Notes: generated by a model not told the origin, from the sequence alone. A stretch of 64,000 nucleotides of DNA from Gonatopus flavifemur (GCA_018340375.1 JAFFJZ010000006.1:29580001-29644000), one strand, 5' to 3'. Counted from the stretch's first letter, positions 22,463 through 34,819 are shown. Translations and numbers: made by a program.

Positions 22463-25421
22463 GTAGGTTGATGACGTTCCTCCTCCTGCGACATGATTCG
22501 CACATATTCATTTCATCTATATTTAATAGATGTGTTCCGATGCGCGTGCCAACAGTTTCGAGTTTTCGATTCTAATTCGTGCAACGCGGAAGCATAGAGT
22601 TGTGCATTATCGTTCGAATTTGTCGTGACTTATCATTGGTATCCTGAAGAGATTCTCCTATCTAATCTGCGAGTTTATGCATCCTCAAGGACATTTATGA
22701 GGTAATTGTATTCAATATTATTCATATCGCCCCCCTTCTTTTATTTGAGAATACTCAAGATTTCACGAATTTGCTCGTTGGATGAAGATTATGCGACGAT
22801 TTACGAAAATTGGTATCCTCGGTGACACCTGTTCCACGATCCTAGGGGAAATAATTTCTCCGAAACACAAATTATATAGAATTCGTTTGATAGAATCCGA
22901 AAAGGATGAATTTTTCAATACAATTTTTGTCAAATTTCAAAAATCTCATTCAAACTGATCAACTGACAGATGAGATTGTCAACCGCGATCCAAATATATT
23001 TCAGAACACCAAAGCTACTCAAAAGGTTGAAAAGTATTGGAATTTTCAAATATAATCCAATGTTACAGAATTTCGATAACCAAGGAAAAAGTAATGGGAG
23101 TGAACCGTCAAAGAAATATAGGATGAATTTTCCGAACAAAGGTGATTTTATGGCATAAATATTTATGATACTTTATTCCTCAATCGATAGAGATTTTTTC
23201 TGCATTCGTTGCGATCTGTTCCCACTTCTACTAAAGCGCGTGCTCAATTTCAGCAAATAGTTGAGGGCAAAAACGCTATCAGTTATAGAGGATCAAGTGT
23301 CAAATATTTCTACGTTAGGGAAAATTACTTCCATTTTGGGGATTCGTTTTTTCCACGTTCCCGTGCGTGTGTTTGTGTAGAAAAATCATGTGCTGGAATA
23401 TTTCAACATTTATCAGAAATTCAAAACAAAAGAAAATAAAAAATACAGAGAATTATAAAACCAACTAATCGTGGTTACAAGTTTGTACCAAACTTCAGTT
23501 TTCCTCGTTTATGTCTACAACAATTTCTTCTCGTTCGGCGTCTTCGAAAGAACAGTTCTTTTCCCCAACATTCGAGTGTATGGAGAACGATTTTTGAGAT
23601 TAAATTCACGTAAGGAAAAATCAAAAACCAATAAGAGCTGTGAATGATAATCCTCGCTTCGAACACACAAACAATTGAATTATCCAAGAATGACGTACAT
23701 CGGAATTGTCCGTTGACGTTAGTACTTATTAGATATTAGATATTCATATCACAAGCGAATGTCAATCGGCTTTGCGAATGTATTTCTACTTATTATTGTA
23801 TAATCCGATCAATTCGAATCGAAGAACGATCGGTCTTTGTTTCACCTGCTTTTCCTACCTCACGACACATGATTATTAATTCCGTTCGAACCCTGTTTCA
23901 AGTTTGCGTCGAGGAATAATCATTTTCAGAGTACGCTCGTGTATCGTCATATTCTTTCCTGTTGAATACTTCGTTTGAATAAACATGAAATTTCTGTGAA
24001 ACAAATTCTTTCGAGTTGATGGGAGTTTTATACGATTTTCCATCGAATAAGAAAATTCTTCGGAAAAAAAATGGAACAAACGTGTCCTCTATAAAAATTT
24101 ATTCAAAACCAAAATTCTCAATGATATTTCATCGACGTTGTCACATGAAGTATACTTTTTACTTCGTTTACTTATCAAACTTTGAAGACACGTGTCATTA
24201 ACTCAAAGCAAATAAAGATGGTAACAAGTGAACAATTTAACGACGGTAATTTACAACAAGATATTGTTGGATAGATAAATATTATATATGTTTTCTACAT
24301 GATGATACGTTAATTACATTTCTTACTTCTACTTGATATCAAATTCACAAGTTGGTTTCCAACGTTATGAAAATGCACGTACAGATAGCTTTTCTGAAAC
24401 CACAAACTCAAAAAAACCCAGAGACTGAGGGAGGATCTATAGCCCAAAAAATTCATACCTCCTTTTGGCGAAAATAACTTTCCTCACAGGGAACAATTTC
24501 ATACTTTATAGAATTTTATATATCAATCAGGAATTCAAACTCAAATTCTCCATGTTTGAGAAATTCTTTTACATTTATCGTGAGAAGAGAACTAGAGTAG
24601 AAATTTTAATATGAAAAACATCAGGTGCAGGGCCTGGCTTGAGTATCCAATAAGGCCCTGACAAAGATGTAACGCAAGGAAAACACAAAGTCCCGATCAG
24701 GAAAACTAATCAGAATTTGATCAGGGTAGTAACTGAATTCCCAATCAAGACCTCGTCTAAGCTATATTCTAACATTCAATTTAATTTTCATGGAATTCAC
24801 TTTTCATACAATTTTTCGAAACTCCCCCAACAGAAGAAATTCTACTGATGATCCAAATAGACCTTAGTTGTAAATTTCTAATGAGTCCTGTGAAAATTCT
24901 AAATGATTTGATGCATTCATCGTTCTGAATTGATCAGGTCCTGTCTTGTCGGTTGTCACATGATTCAAATACGGAGGAGTCAAGGCAATCCTGCTCAGGT
25001 TCTGATAGGAATACCATGTCTGAGTTACTGAAAGGGAAGATCTGACTGGGACCTGCCAACAACCTCGCGTTACATTGTTGCGAGGTCCTAAACAGGATGC
25101 CATGTCAGGACCTGATAAGGTAATTAAAAGTTTTTCTTAATTAGAAGTTCCCTATTGCAGGGTGGTTCTCTACTAGGGAGATGACAGAACCTTCATAACA
25201 ATAAACATTTCAAAGTGAATCACGATTATTCTCAAAAAACACAGAGCACGATATGCGTATCTATACCGCACATGCAGCATTCGAATCCAAAGTTCGAACT
25301 TTGTTCTAGAAAAACTTGCAAAGACGATTCGCATTGTTTTCAGAATCGTCGAGGTCGTAAAGATTCTTTATCGTGAAAAATCACAGCCGAAAAGTGGAGG
25401 GTCGGTATTATCATCATATAG
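22463..25421. other. Non-coding stretch with degenerate repeats
   Basis: No gene recognised. Around 22935-22985 is a relic of the CCCTGSTT family (TCTCATTCAAACTGATCAAC). Around 24628-24660 is a hairpin with perfect 8-bp arms CAGGGCCT / AGGCCCTG, followed to about 25120 by scattered GATCAGG / CCTGATC words that may be an old MITE. Confidence 0.4.
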
Positions 25422-25503
25422 GTGAGAGCTTCGACCGATGTCTTACAAGAAATATCGCGGAGTCACCTCGTACTTCGTCAGGACAACGAGAAGGATGCTC
25501 ACG
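25422..25503 (+). CDS. Possible coding exon (82 nt)
   Basis: An acceptor-like TTATCATCATATAG precedes 82 nt ending in a strong donor CACG|GTAAGT (25504-25509). The frame starting at 25422 is fully open and reads VRASTDVLQEISRSHLVLRQ, then DNEKDAHG, with the look of an amphipathic helix. A second frame has an ATG at 25438 reading MSYKKYRGVTSYFVRTTRRM, then LT. Either an internal exon or a start exon is possible. Composition is richer in G and C than the flanks. The acceptor is weak. No family is recognised. Confidence 0.28.
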
Positions 25504-27572
25504 GTAAGTCACACGGAGAATCTCTCGACGTTTTATTTATTTCATCCCACTTTTCTGCTCGATGTCCTTGCGGATTTTTGTCGCTTCCTTCGGGGCAAAA
25601 TGTAATTCTCAATGCCACGGGCGGCGCCTAGTCGACAATACCAAGATGATTCTAAGGACGTACCCTCGGCTACGTTCCATAAAATATCTTGTCCTACTTC
25701 GTACACGATTACTCTCGTCGCCTCGTGTGTTTTTCTATTTATAAAATTGATTACATGGGAATGAAATTTCTCAAGAACGCTCGACGGGAATAATGATTAT
25801 TATTAAGTTCTCATACGTTCGTATACATATTCTTTCAATCTCATAAATCCTTTTTTAAATCCATCAAGTTTTTATTCGTGTATGTTCGATACGTGTTTTC
25901 TAGTTCCGGAAGAATTTTGAGATCAGAATTAATTGTCCTACAACATTCATACTCTCGTGTTAAACTTGACACGAAGGGCCGTGAAGGAGAAAGTGAAAGG
26001 AGTCGTGTGATGTTATAACAATAGACTGATAATAATCCATAAGACGATACAAGGAGGGTAGATTTCAACGGGACATCCATATACCTGTATCATCCATATA
26101 AGCGCCCGAATGCTCTAGGTCTTACGATACCAAGTGCAAGAACAACATCCATCATTTCCTCCTTCTGGCTTTCTGCTACTTTTCAAGTAATTAATCACAC
26201 GTTCATTGTTAGAATCTCACCCTTCTTCCGTTTTATATATCCGCTCACGCATTTCTGATGGAACACATCATCGTAACGTGTTCCATCCATCCAACGATGA
26301 GTTGACAGATATACACTTCTGTATAACGCGTGAGATTATAAATCATCATTCAAAATACGTATATGATTTCGTTTGGTAATTTTATTAATCATCCGATAGT
26401 ATTAATGACCATACATTGTTATGGCGTGTCTCTTTATTGAAACTCGCTACAAAGGTAGGAGGATCAGCGTGCAACCACCACGTGAGATTGATATTGGCTT
26501 ACAAAGGGTTGCTTCGCATCCTCTACGACGAGATTATTCTGTCGAGAGTATTCACGACGTTTACTTGGCGTGAACATCTGATCGCCGTGTAAATTGCGTA
26601 CAAAGGCAGTTTAATGCTCATACGTTGCAACCCCTTGATCACATTATGCACATTTTACTGTCTAAAATCAACATCCAAATTTACATGTTTGAATTTTCGA
26701 ATGTGATCGAAGAGATATAGATCCTTTTACCAAGAATTCGATAACACTCGATATCATTATATGCGATCAATTTCTAATGATCTTCACATCCCTTTTTACC
26801 CATTCAAAATCTATTCAGAGCGTTTCTAGGGTAGGATCGAATAATTTCTAGTAGTTTTTTTCTTCTCGCGACTTGGGTAACACCTATAGACCGATACGAG
26901 TGACAAGGAATATATGTAACAGTCACGATTGTCGTGAATAGCTACCGGCTTTTAGGAATATATTTATGGAACACAGATCGTTTCCTATTGTTTCAAATAT
27001 ATACCCGGCTGTGAATGTGTGTTTATATATCTCAAGTAAATATAGCGTCGTGGTATGTATCGTCGCGTAGAATAGAAACATGTATGAGCGCGCAAACACA
27101 AGCTGCTCGGGTGATTTGTTCGCATCACCGTCTGGGTCCAATGCCAATAGTCGTAAAACTTGAATCGAGAGAGCAATTGAATTCACCATAAAAAAAATAA
27201 ATAAATATACATGCGTTCATACAGGGTGTTCAAAGATTTCTCACCGACAAGCGACCAAAAGTTTCTTTCAACAAAATTGACCGATTTTGGGGGTTTCTCC
27301 TGTTATTTCGTGGTAATTTTCTGGGTTTGTACCTCAAAAATACCAAAAAGATTCTAAAAAACGGACTACATTTGTTGATTATCTTTTGGTAGCAGATTTG
27401 TTCTAAGCAACCATTAGTTTTCGGTCACAAATAAGTCATTATATGGTCAAAATCACCTGGGTGACCATTTTCTAACCAAACTTTTACCAAACCGAAAAAT
27501 AACCGAGAGTGAACCATAAATTGGAATCGCCAGGGCTGCAACTCAAAAGTTATTAATTGAAGGAATTATGAT
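25504..27572. other. Non-coding stretch, no gene recognised
   Basis: Only short open frames occur. A small perfect hairpin (ATGGAACAC / GTGTTCCAT) is at 26258-26286. Confidence 0.5.
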
Positions 27573-27647
27573 TACCCTAGCATGTATGTACCATGGGGCC
27601 CACCCTGGCCCAGCATGGGACCCATCCTGCCAAAACACGCTAGGGTA
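27573..27647. repeat. GC-rich 75-bp hairpin element
   Basis: Ends TACCCTAGCATG and CACGCTAGGGTA are near-perfect complements. The loop is rich in CCATGGGGCCC / GGGACCC words that can pair further. It stands out from the AT-rich surroundings and shares its CCTGGC/TGGGCC vocabulary with the island at 55.7-56.7 kb. Confidence 0.55.
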
Positions 27648-28144
27648 GGAACGAATCAACATCGAGAAATTTTGTATAGGAATGAATCTTTTCACATACT
27701 CATGAAGAAATTAATCTGATTATCACCCTCTGATTCGAGTACCATTGATTTATATCCCATGGTCATCTTGAAATGTAACCCCGTTTGTAATTGGATGACT
27801 CACATTATTAATAATACGTCGACTCAAACCACTGCGAACTCCGTGGAAATCGATGCGCAGAAATGATGGACAATAATTCTTCCCCCGTTGTAGTGTATAA
27901 ATGTTTTGGACACTGACAAAGCACCACCTATTATAGTTGATAATGAGCTTGTGCCCTTCTCTCTTAATCGATTCATCCTCTCGGGTCGACAAACACATCA
28001 ACCCTTAATTGAAAGGATTATATATCCAATCTTTTGATTGTAGTTTGTGCTTAAATGTGGAGAAAGGGGGCATTTAAACGTTCTCTTTTTTTTTAATGAG
28101 GGTATACAAGCTAAATCGTTTACTCTAAACTATTCGAGAGTGCT
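27648..28144. other. Non-coding stretch with a possible truncated MITE at its right end
   Basis: Near 28098-28144, TTAATGAGGGTATAC followed by AAGCTAAATCGTTTAC resembles the end of the element at 28699-28901, so it may be a decayed copy. Nothing else is recognised. Confidence 0.35.
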
Positions 28145-28148
28145 TTAA

Positions 28149-28694
28149 GGGAAGGTTCTCATCACACGGATTCCAAAATAAGGTAATTTTCTCGAATTTT
28201 TTTTTTTTTTTCAAGGAGGAAGTAAAGTGAGAACTCGAGTTATTTGACACTTATTAAATGGGTCTTGAAGGACATAAACAAAATTTGTTCAAATCAAAGA
28301 TGTTTTTCAAGTTTGTCTGCACGATATCTCAAAAACTACTGAATGGATCGCTCTCTTTTTTTTGTTTATTTTAAAGTAAATCGAATTTATTGGGGAATGA
28401 TTCTTTTGGTTTCTATAGCACTTTGAAGAACGAAAAAATAAGTGAAAAAACGCTAAAATTTTGACTTCTTATCGGTTTTATTGGTACAAGCTCTGAGTAA
28501 TAATACTTTTGCAAATGCTACAGTGTAGACCGATTGGTCACTTTTTTTTTTGAGGTAGTCATGTTTCAACACGTATCAAAAACTCCCATGACATTATTTT
28601 TCATTGAAAAAAATTTGTTTACATACTCAAAGACTGAATTGACAAGTGTGAAAAAAATCACCTTATTTTGGGGTTGCTAGATGAAAACCTCTCC
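28149..28694. mobile_element. TTAA-flanked MITE, family II
   Basis: TTAA at 28145-28148 and 28695-28698 flanks a 546-bp unit. The left end GGGAAGGTTCTCATC and reverse-complemented right end GGAGAGGTTTTCATC match at 12 of 15 positions. A second shared word, CCAAAATAAGGT, sits at the same depth in both ends. The interior is AT-rich with T runs and no reading frame. The right TTAA is also the left TTAA of the next element. Confidence 0.75.
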
Positions 28695-28698
28695 TTAA

Positions 28699-28901
28699 GA
28701 CGATACTAGCGTTGTGGCAGCAGCCAAATCGTTTATGACACACTATGGGTGAACGATTCAATTCAATAAAAATATCGCTCTGTACAGCGCTTCTCTGATT
28801 CGAGTGGAAATGTTGTACAGAGCGATATTTTCATTAAATTGAAGCGTTTGCCCGGAGTTTGTTGTAAACGATTTAGCTACCGCCACGCCACTAGTATCGC
28901 C
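28699..28901. mobile_element. TTAA-flanked foldback MITE, family I, full copy
   Basis: TTAA at 28695-28698 and 28902-28905. The two halves are complementary along most of their length: left starts GACGATACTAGCGTTGTGGC, right reverse-complemented starts GGCGATACTAGTGGCGTGGC. Then come AAATCGTTTA and an inner hairpin AATATCGCTCTGTACA / TGTACAGAGCGATATT around a CTTCTCTGATTCGAGTGG loop. It is non-autonomous, and the TTAA target suggests piggyBac or Kolobok machinery. Related partial copies are at 35453-35590 and 37087-37114. Confidence 0.8.
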
Positions 28902-28905
28902 TTAA

Positions 28906-29754
28906 TAACATAAATCATATGGTTTTGCAGTGGTTCATGCATTTACTTAACAAGCTGGAAATTTTTAATGTTCTCTTTAGAGCAGTGTTACGTTCGCCAA
29001 GCGACAATGGAAATCAATATCGACTGTGTCATTTCTACAATTTTTCACAGATTTTTTGATACTAAGCGAAATTGTTCGCGTTAATACCAGCATTTTGAAT
29101 ATTCAAGCACAAAGAATTGACACGGTTCCTCATCATTTCAATTGAATGCTCTCAACGAATTGTAAGAAGACAGAAATTTAGAATTGAATTAATAATAATG
29201 AAGAAACATTGTCAATTTCGTCAAGATTTTATCGTTATTTCACACACAGGGGAAAAGGTGACTTAGAAAAACGAAATAATTTGTGCAAAAATCTATAAAA
29301 ATCTTTTGTAATTTTTCAATAAAACGGAAATATTGAGAGGAATTGATGAATCTTAAACAGTCGAAACAATTGAATATTTTCGAGAGCTGTCACACGTGTG
29401 GATTGTTTACACGTTGAAAGTTTTTTCTAACATAGACACCCTTTATTGAGACAACGAGAGGCATTCTCTGGTTCTAGTAGCCGAAACAACTCGACGTTAT
29501 TAAGAAATGAAAATATGGGGCAACAGATTACTACATTTGGGAATATGAAACCGTATAAATATTTGTCTTCCACCAGTTGACGAGTGAATATCAACGTTTA
29601 TATACCCATTGATTTCGGAACGCACATGCCTTCGATGTGTTTAATGACAGTTTAGGTTCTCCGCTTCGATTTTAATCGTTACCAGCGTAAATGTGTATGC
29701 ATACGAGGTCGGGTTGTTCAAACCACAAGATTTTTGTCACCCCATCATTGTAGG
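28906..29754. other. Non-coding stretch, no gene recognised
   Basis: AT-rich, no paired repeats or credible frames seen. Confidence 0.45.
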
Positions 29755-29756
29755 TA

Positions 29757-29924
29757 CACGGAGGGAAAAATCGTAGGCTTTTCGTACCAAGCGTTCCGAT
29801 CGAATAACTTTACTCACGATAACGATTTGAGCGTTTATAGCGCAAAATTCATGCCCCAAATGCCAAAGTTCCGTGCGTTTTTTATCAACAACTTGCCACA
29901 GAATTGCACAGAATAAGGCCTCTG
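29757..29924. mobile_element. TA-flanked repeat, family shared with 32131-32263
   Basis: TA at 29755-29756 is followed by CACGGAGGGAAAAATCG, and a CTCTG|TA right end lies at 29920-29926. The body contains GAGCGTTTATAGCGC and TTCCGTGCGTTTTTTATC words that recur, inverted, at 32131-32263. In plus frame it reads EGKIVGFSYQAFRS and then SVYSAKFMPQMPKFRAFF. The sister copy gives similar peptides, so the segment may derive from coding sequence of an element. It is about 30 nt longer in the middle than the sister copy. Confidence 0.5.
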
Positions 29925-29947
29925 TATACGCAGGAAAATATATTTTT

Positions 29948-30114
29948 AAAAGTCCCATAATTTATTGAGGATCAGCGCCAATATATATAGCTTCAAAATT
30001 ACCATAATTTCTTGTAGAAATACATCTAATTATGGGAGTTTCTGAAACTAAATTCAATTCAAAACTCTATCTATCACAGACTGACGCTGATTCTGAATAG
30101 ATTATGGGACTTTT
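29948..30114. mobile_element. MITE with AAAAGTCCCATAAT ends
   Basis: Left end AAAAGTCCCATAATTTATTG and the reverse complement of the right end AAAAGTCCCATAATCTATTC match at 18 of 20 positions. The similarity continues into GGATCAGCGCCA / GAATCAGCGTCA. The 167-bp unit has no coding capacity. No clear target duplication was found. Confidence 0.7.
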
Positions 30115-30319
30115 CAACACATCTGTTCTCTGCGTGTAACATGCGTGCGTTTGTTGCGTGCGGCATACATCATTGGATAAAACAAGAGATAAGATGTTTT
30201 CTCCTAGAACTTTTCGTTTCATCCGATGCCTTCGAATACCACAAACGAGCAGGGCGAAGACACCGTGGGTTGGCTCGTGGGTTGGACTGAGAGAAAGGGT
30301 ATATTCAAATATTCGACAG

Positions 30320-31769
30320 CTACCCTTGTGGGAATATATGTACGCCTAATTATGCCAAAGAGTACAGCAAAACTATGCCTAAAACTCAGGGCATATTGTA
30401 AGAAAATTTAAGAAGTAACTGAAACGCTGGACACTCGATTTCTAGAAAAAAGGAAAACATTTGTGTGACAAGTGCTCCCTTAATTTCACTTTTGGCATGA
30501 AGTCTTATTTTTTTAGAATTAATATCGCTTCTGAACTCACTATACCCCTCGATATGAGGCGAAAGGTTCATTCTGTAACAGCCCTTGTTGAAAAAATCCA
30601 TAGAATCTGACGAAATTAAATTGATTGGTATTTAGTCGGAACATTGTGCAAGGTTCAATCAAAATTACATGCAAAAAATACACTAACCTGATTGAATCTC
30701 ATTGAAAATGGTTGAATAGGATTTGGTCAGAACATTGTGCAAGATTCAATCAGATTTGGCGAGAATCCATCGATTCGTTTAACCAGGGAGGGCAATATTG
30801 GAAAAAATGTCACTAAAAATTAGGTCATTTTTTAAGAACTAACCGTTTTAGAACTGATCGTTGTCTTTCAGAACTAACCTTTTGGTAAGAACTGATCCTT
30901 ATAATATGCCCTGCTAAAACTACGCCTAAGCACGCGGTTTCGAACACGTCTGTAGAAAGGCGTGAAAAACTACGGTCGTTCATGTTGAACTGAACTACGT
31001 ATTTTCAAGCCACTCTAGTGGAAATGCTGGATAGATTCAAATGAAAAGTTGCAAATGGATATAAAAACAGGATCGAAAAGGATAGGAATGCAATCCAATT
31101 TTATCCTATGTTTGTATCATTTCCACTAGGGCAAATTACATATACCTACGCCAAATGATGTCTAAAGTGCGGCAAAAGTACTTCTATTGTTAAGTACACG
31201 GTCTCAAATATTTTTGTACAAAAAACTTGGAAATTCATGGCGATGGATTCGATATCCCGTCCGTTGAGCTAAAACTTTCGATATATTTCGCTTGGGTAAT
31301 TGAACCTGAACTGCGTGGCGTGAGGAGACGTAATGATATGTACAATGGCATGAAAGTCTGATATTTGTACGCCGAAGTACGATTCATTTCGCTAAGTTGT
31401 CAAAAGCTATTGATGAACATTCATAGCATTTCCTAGAACTTCAAGTATTCGACTTACTTCTACGGTAAAGTATACGACATTTCACGGCCAATGATACAAC
31501 CCAGCCGCTTTCGCTAAAAAACATGTAGCGAATACGTACTTTTATGAATAACTGCGCTAAAATGGAATGTTGACATGTCACAATCCGTAGAAATTATTGA
31601 ATTTTATACAATTCTCCGTGATAAGATAATTATTATTTTGGTTTTAACTTTGCTGTGATTTTATTCACGCCTAATTACGTAATTCTGTGCCAAGTAGCGT
31701 GATCTAAATTGGCGTAATTTCTCGTACTTTTTGGCAAATTATAGCATAGAAATATTTTCACAAGGGTAG
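30320..31769. mobile_element. CCCTTGTG-end element, about 1.45 kb
   Basis: Left end CTACCCTTGTGGGAATATAT and reverse-complemented right end CTACCCTTGTGAAAATATTT match at 17 of 20 positions, with TAATTATGCC against ATAATTTGCC a little further in. The interior repeats CGCCTAA, GCCAAA and GCGGCAAAA-like words, suggesting several related units were merged. It contains a nested small palindromic unit (31014-31133) and a CCCTGSTT-family relic at 30615-30787. No transposase frame. The left end recurs at 52914. Confidence 0.5.
31014..31133. repeat. Nested short element with CTAGTGGAAATG ends
   Basis: CTCTAGTGGAAATG at the left and CATTTCCACTAGGG at the right are complementary apart from one base. 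The interior is AT-rich. The ends resemble the CCCTTGTGGGAATAT ends of the host element, so it is probably a related unit inserted into or duplicated within it. Confidence 0.5.
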
Positions 31770-31789
31770 TGAATTTAGTCACTGTAAAT

Positions 31790-31982
31790 AAAAATTTAGT
31801 TGCACCAGCTACATTTTATTTGTCACAACTATATTTCTTCTTCCCATTGAATAAACCATTTTATTCATCATTCAGACAGCTAGCCTTTTATTTACCCCAA
31901 CTCGAGTCTAGCTAGCGTAGATAAAAATCTAGCTGCGGTTACTAACATTTAGTTGCCCCAACTAGGTACCTTGCTCTCAGGG
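31790..31982. repeat. Degenerate self-complementary CTAAAT-rich repeat
   Basis: Repeated AAATTTAGTTGCACCAGCTA and ACATTTAGTTGCCCCAACTA words in direct and inverted arrangement resemble, loosely, the TAGCTGCAGCAGCTAAAT vocabulary of the palindrome at 49053-49277. The boundaries are uncertain. Confidence 0.3.
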
Positions 31983-32130
31983 TGGAATCGGGGGTTGAAT
32001 TCTTGCGTTTGAAATGAAGAAATGGGGAGACTAGTTCAGAGGCCGTAGTCCAAAACCCACTCGAGTCCGTACATTATTGACATCAAATTTCTTGCGTTGC
32101 GCACACGATCTGTCTGCACTGCTCGCATGC

Positions 32131-32263
32131 CTGTCTCTGTTTTCATTCTGTGGCAAGTTTTTGCTGGTAAAAAACGCACGGAACTCTGGCGTTGAGGGCA
32201 TAGACTTCGTGCTATAAACGCTCGGAACACTTCGTGCGAAAAACCCACGATTTTTTCTCCTCG
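32131..32263. mobile_element. Inverted sister copy of the 29757-29924 repeat
   Basis: Read on the minus strand it starts CGAGGAGAAAAAATCGTGGG after a TA and contains GAGCGTTTATAGCACGAAG and GTTCCGTGCGTTTTTTACC. Minus-strand peptides are GEKIVGFSHEVFRA and, one frame away, SVYSTKSMPSTPEFRAFFTS, close to those of the sister copy. The two frames are offset because a segment of about 30 nt differs. Confidence 0.5.
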
Positions 32264-32307
32264 TATTTTTCCCATTTGGTGTTCGAGGAAAGGGGCAAAT
32301 TTACGAA

Positions 32308-32327
32308 TATATATATATATATATTCA
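32308..32327. repeat. (TA)n microsatellite
   Basis: About nine uninterrupted TA units. Confidence 0.85.
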
Positions 32328-33069
32328 CATTCATGAAATCGTGATACGTCGTCACGAGAGATGATAAGGTCGACAGCTGTTCGTATAATTAGGCCAGCAT
32401 GTACGTGTGTAGTACATATCACGCATCACTTATATCCATTAACGTACCGGCACACTGTCGAAATTGTGAACCCCTTCTCATCATCGTGGCGGAACAGAAT
32501 TCATAATTTATTACTATGGTGACGTATATACGAATATCAAACATCTAACTGAAAGCCACTTTGCGATACTTCTGCTGTTGGCGATGATCAACATTTTGGT
32601 ATGGTATAATATGGGATGACAGTTAACATTGTAGTCACTTTGTTTTCTCTCATAAATATGAAATTGGTGTTACGAGTTCGAAGATTTCTCAAATTTTATA
32701 GATTCGACCCATATTTTCCACGGAAAAGAATAGCTAGATATTTCGTACATTTTTTTCCGTGTTCCATCCAGATGAAAATTGACTGACGCCAAGTTCGCCA
32801 ATTAGGACTGATCTGAGGCGGCGAAACATGGCGCAATGTTTGATACGATAAGATATCTCGAGCCTGAGCCCAGTAGTTTCTACAATCGCTCAATCCTGAT
32901 GAGATGCTAATGGAATATGCCGTCAATGCTCGGGTGGGATTCAATTCCGGGCATCTTGAGGTAGGCCCGATAAAACCTTACATTGTCGATGACACTTGGA
33001 ATTGCACTTGCAACCTGTCAATGTGTCAAATCCAAGCTGTTTAGGATTTTCTTCGAAAATTTGAGGTTG

Positions 33070-33211
33070 CGTGAGTTCTTAACCGATTTCAATGAACTCA
33101 TCATTCGTATCTTCATACATAATTCCAATTTGCGATGTCTCATAAGTTGGTTTGACCGATTATGAATAAAACCCCGTTGAGTTCATTGAAATCGGTCGAG
33201 AACTCGCGCGT
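33070..33211. repeat. Inverted repeat (hairpin) of about 31-bp arms
   Basis: CGTGAGTTCTTAACCGATTT with CAATGAACTCA at 33070-33100 is complementary, with a few mismatches, to TGAGTTCATTG with AAATCGGTCGAGAACTCGCG at 33179-33211. Pairing weakens outward. The loop is about 78 nt. It is probably an old MITE. Confidence 0.55.
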
Positions 33212-34819
33212 CACAAACTTTTGCCGATTTAGTATAAATCGGCCACACTGTGCGGCGCATGTCAGCCCCAGTTGGGGTTGCCAGTATTTTCCTGGAATAT
33301 TTCAATCCAGGTATGTCCACCCACAGCCCATATAGGCCCCTAGTTGACTTCTGATTCGAGAAAAAATTTAACAAAAATTCTCCAATCAAATTATTTTCAG
33401 AGGGTGAATAATTCTCATCAATAACAAAGTCACGCAATCAAATCCAAAGAACAAGGAAATCTCCTGTATGTTTAATTAATAACAGCTGTTTATCTCCTTC
33501 GATTGTTGTTGATATATATTGCTATATGAAAAAAATTGCCAGATGGTGTAATTTTGGCAATGCTCACATCAACTATATCAATTAACAAAGTATATCGAAT
33601 GTTATGTCTCGCACAAACCATCATTTTCTTCTCCATCTATTCACATAAAAAACGCTAGTCTCTCCATGCAAATGAATTTTCTCCCAAGGTAATGTAAAAC
33701 ATTCATATACATAATAGTATTTCGAAAGTCATCCAATCAGTACAATCTCAGAAAACTTTTTTAATTATTATTCCTTTGTGTCTGTTTCACAAGACAAATT
33801 CTTCTTTGATCTCTTTGAACTGTACTTAGAACGGCGCTAATGGCGCCAAGGGCGCTCCCTCGTCGGAGTTTTGACATTTCGTGACACATATTTCAATACG
33901 TAAAGATTTTCGTACATAATTTTTCACTAAAAAAAGAACTAATGACGAATTACCGACATTAATTCAACGACATGACTTTCACTCTTCATCGAACATGGTA
34001 TCGATTGTGGTGTAAAAATCTTTGGAAAAGAAAGGATGATCGTATTATTGATGTAAAAATACCAACGATTTGTATATGTTTGTAGTAATAATAATGACTG
34101 CAGAATATTGTCATTGTACATAGTACGTAAATAAGTTCTCTCTCTCTCTCTTGCCTCTCTAGAAAAACATGTTATGAACTTTCAGTGACGATGCATACGC
34201 AAGATAATTGTTTCCTTGACTTTGATGAATTGTTTTTTTGGATAAGGTGAGATAAATATTTATTTGTCTGGAACAAGCAACAATTCGGTGCAATGAATCG
34301 GTAAATGGATGATGCGTTTCTCCTTGATGATTGTTTGTTCTTTCCCGACCGGTGTTTATTTTTCTACATTCGAATAATTATAACAAACTTATTCAATCTT
34401 TGTCCGATCGTCGACAAACATTCAACACCAATGATATATACGAAGTGCAGATATACTTGGCGTCGAGATATGATATGCGTCTTCGAACCCACAAGAAGAT
34501 CTACAAAGTTTAGAAAAATAATCTAAACGCATATCGTAGAAGATTTCGAACTCTCGATTTATCCTTGTACAGAGGATATTTATTCATTCCAGAATAAATC
34601 CAATGATTCACATTATTCGGCTATGTTTTTTTGCGTACACACAACGTAAATATCATTCAATCGTGCATTGAACTTTGCGCTCTTAGTTATTTTTTGCTCC
34701 CATTTCGTCAATTATTTCTTTCTCTCTTCAACGACGAGTGTCAGTCAAAATGAGTAACGTTCAATGTTCGACTTTGACGCTCTTTAAATAAACACAACAA
34801 ATCTTGTTTACAATCAATT

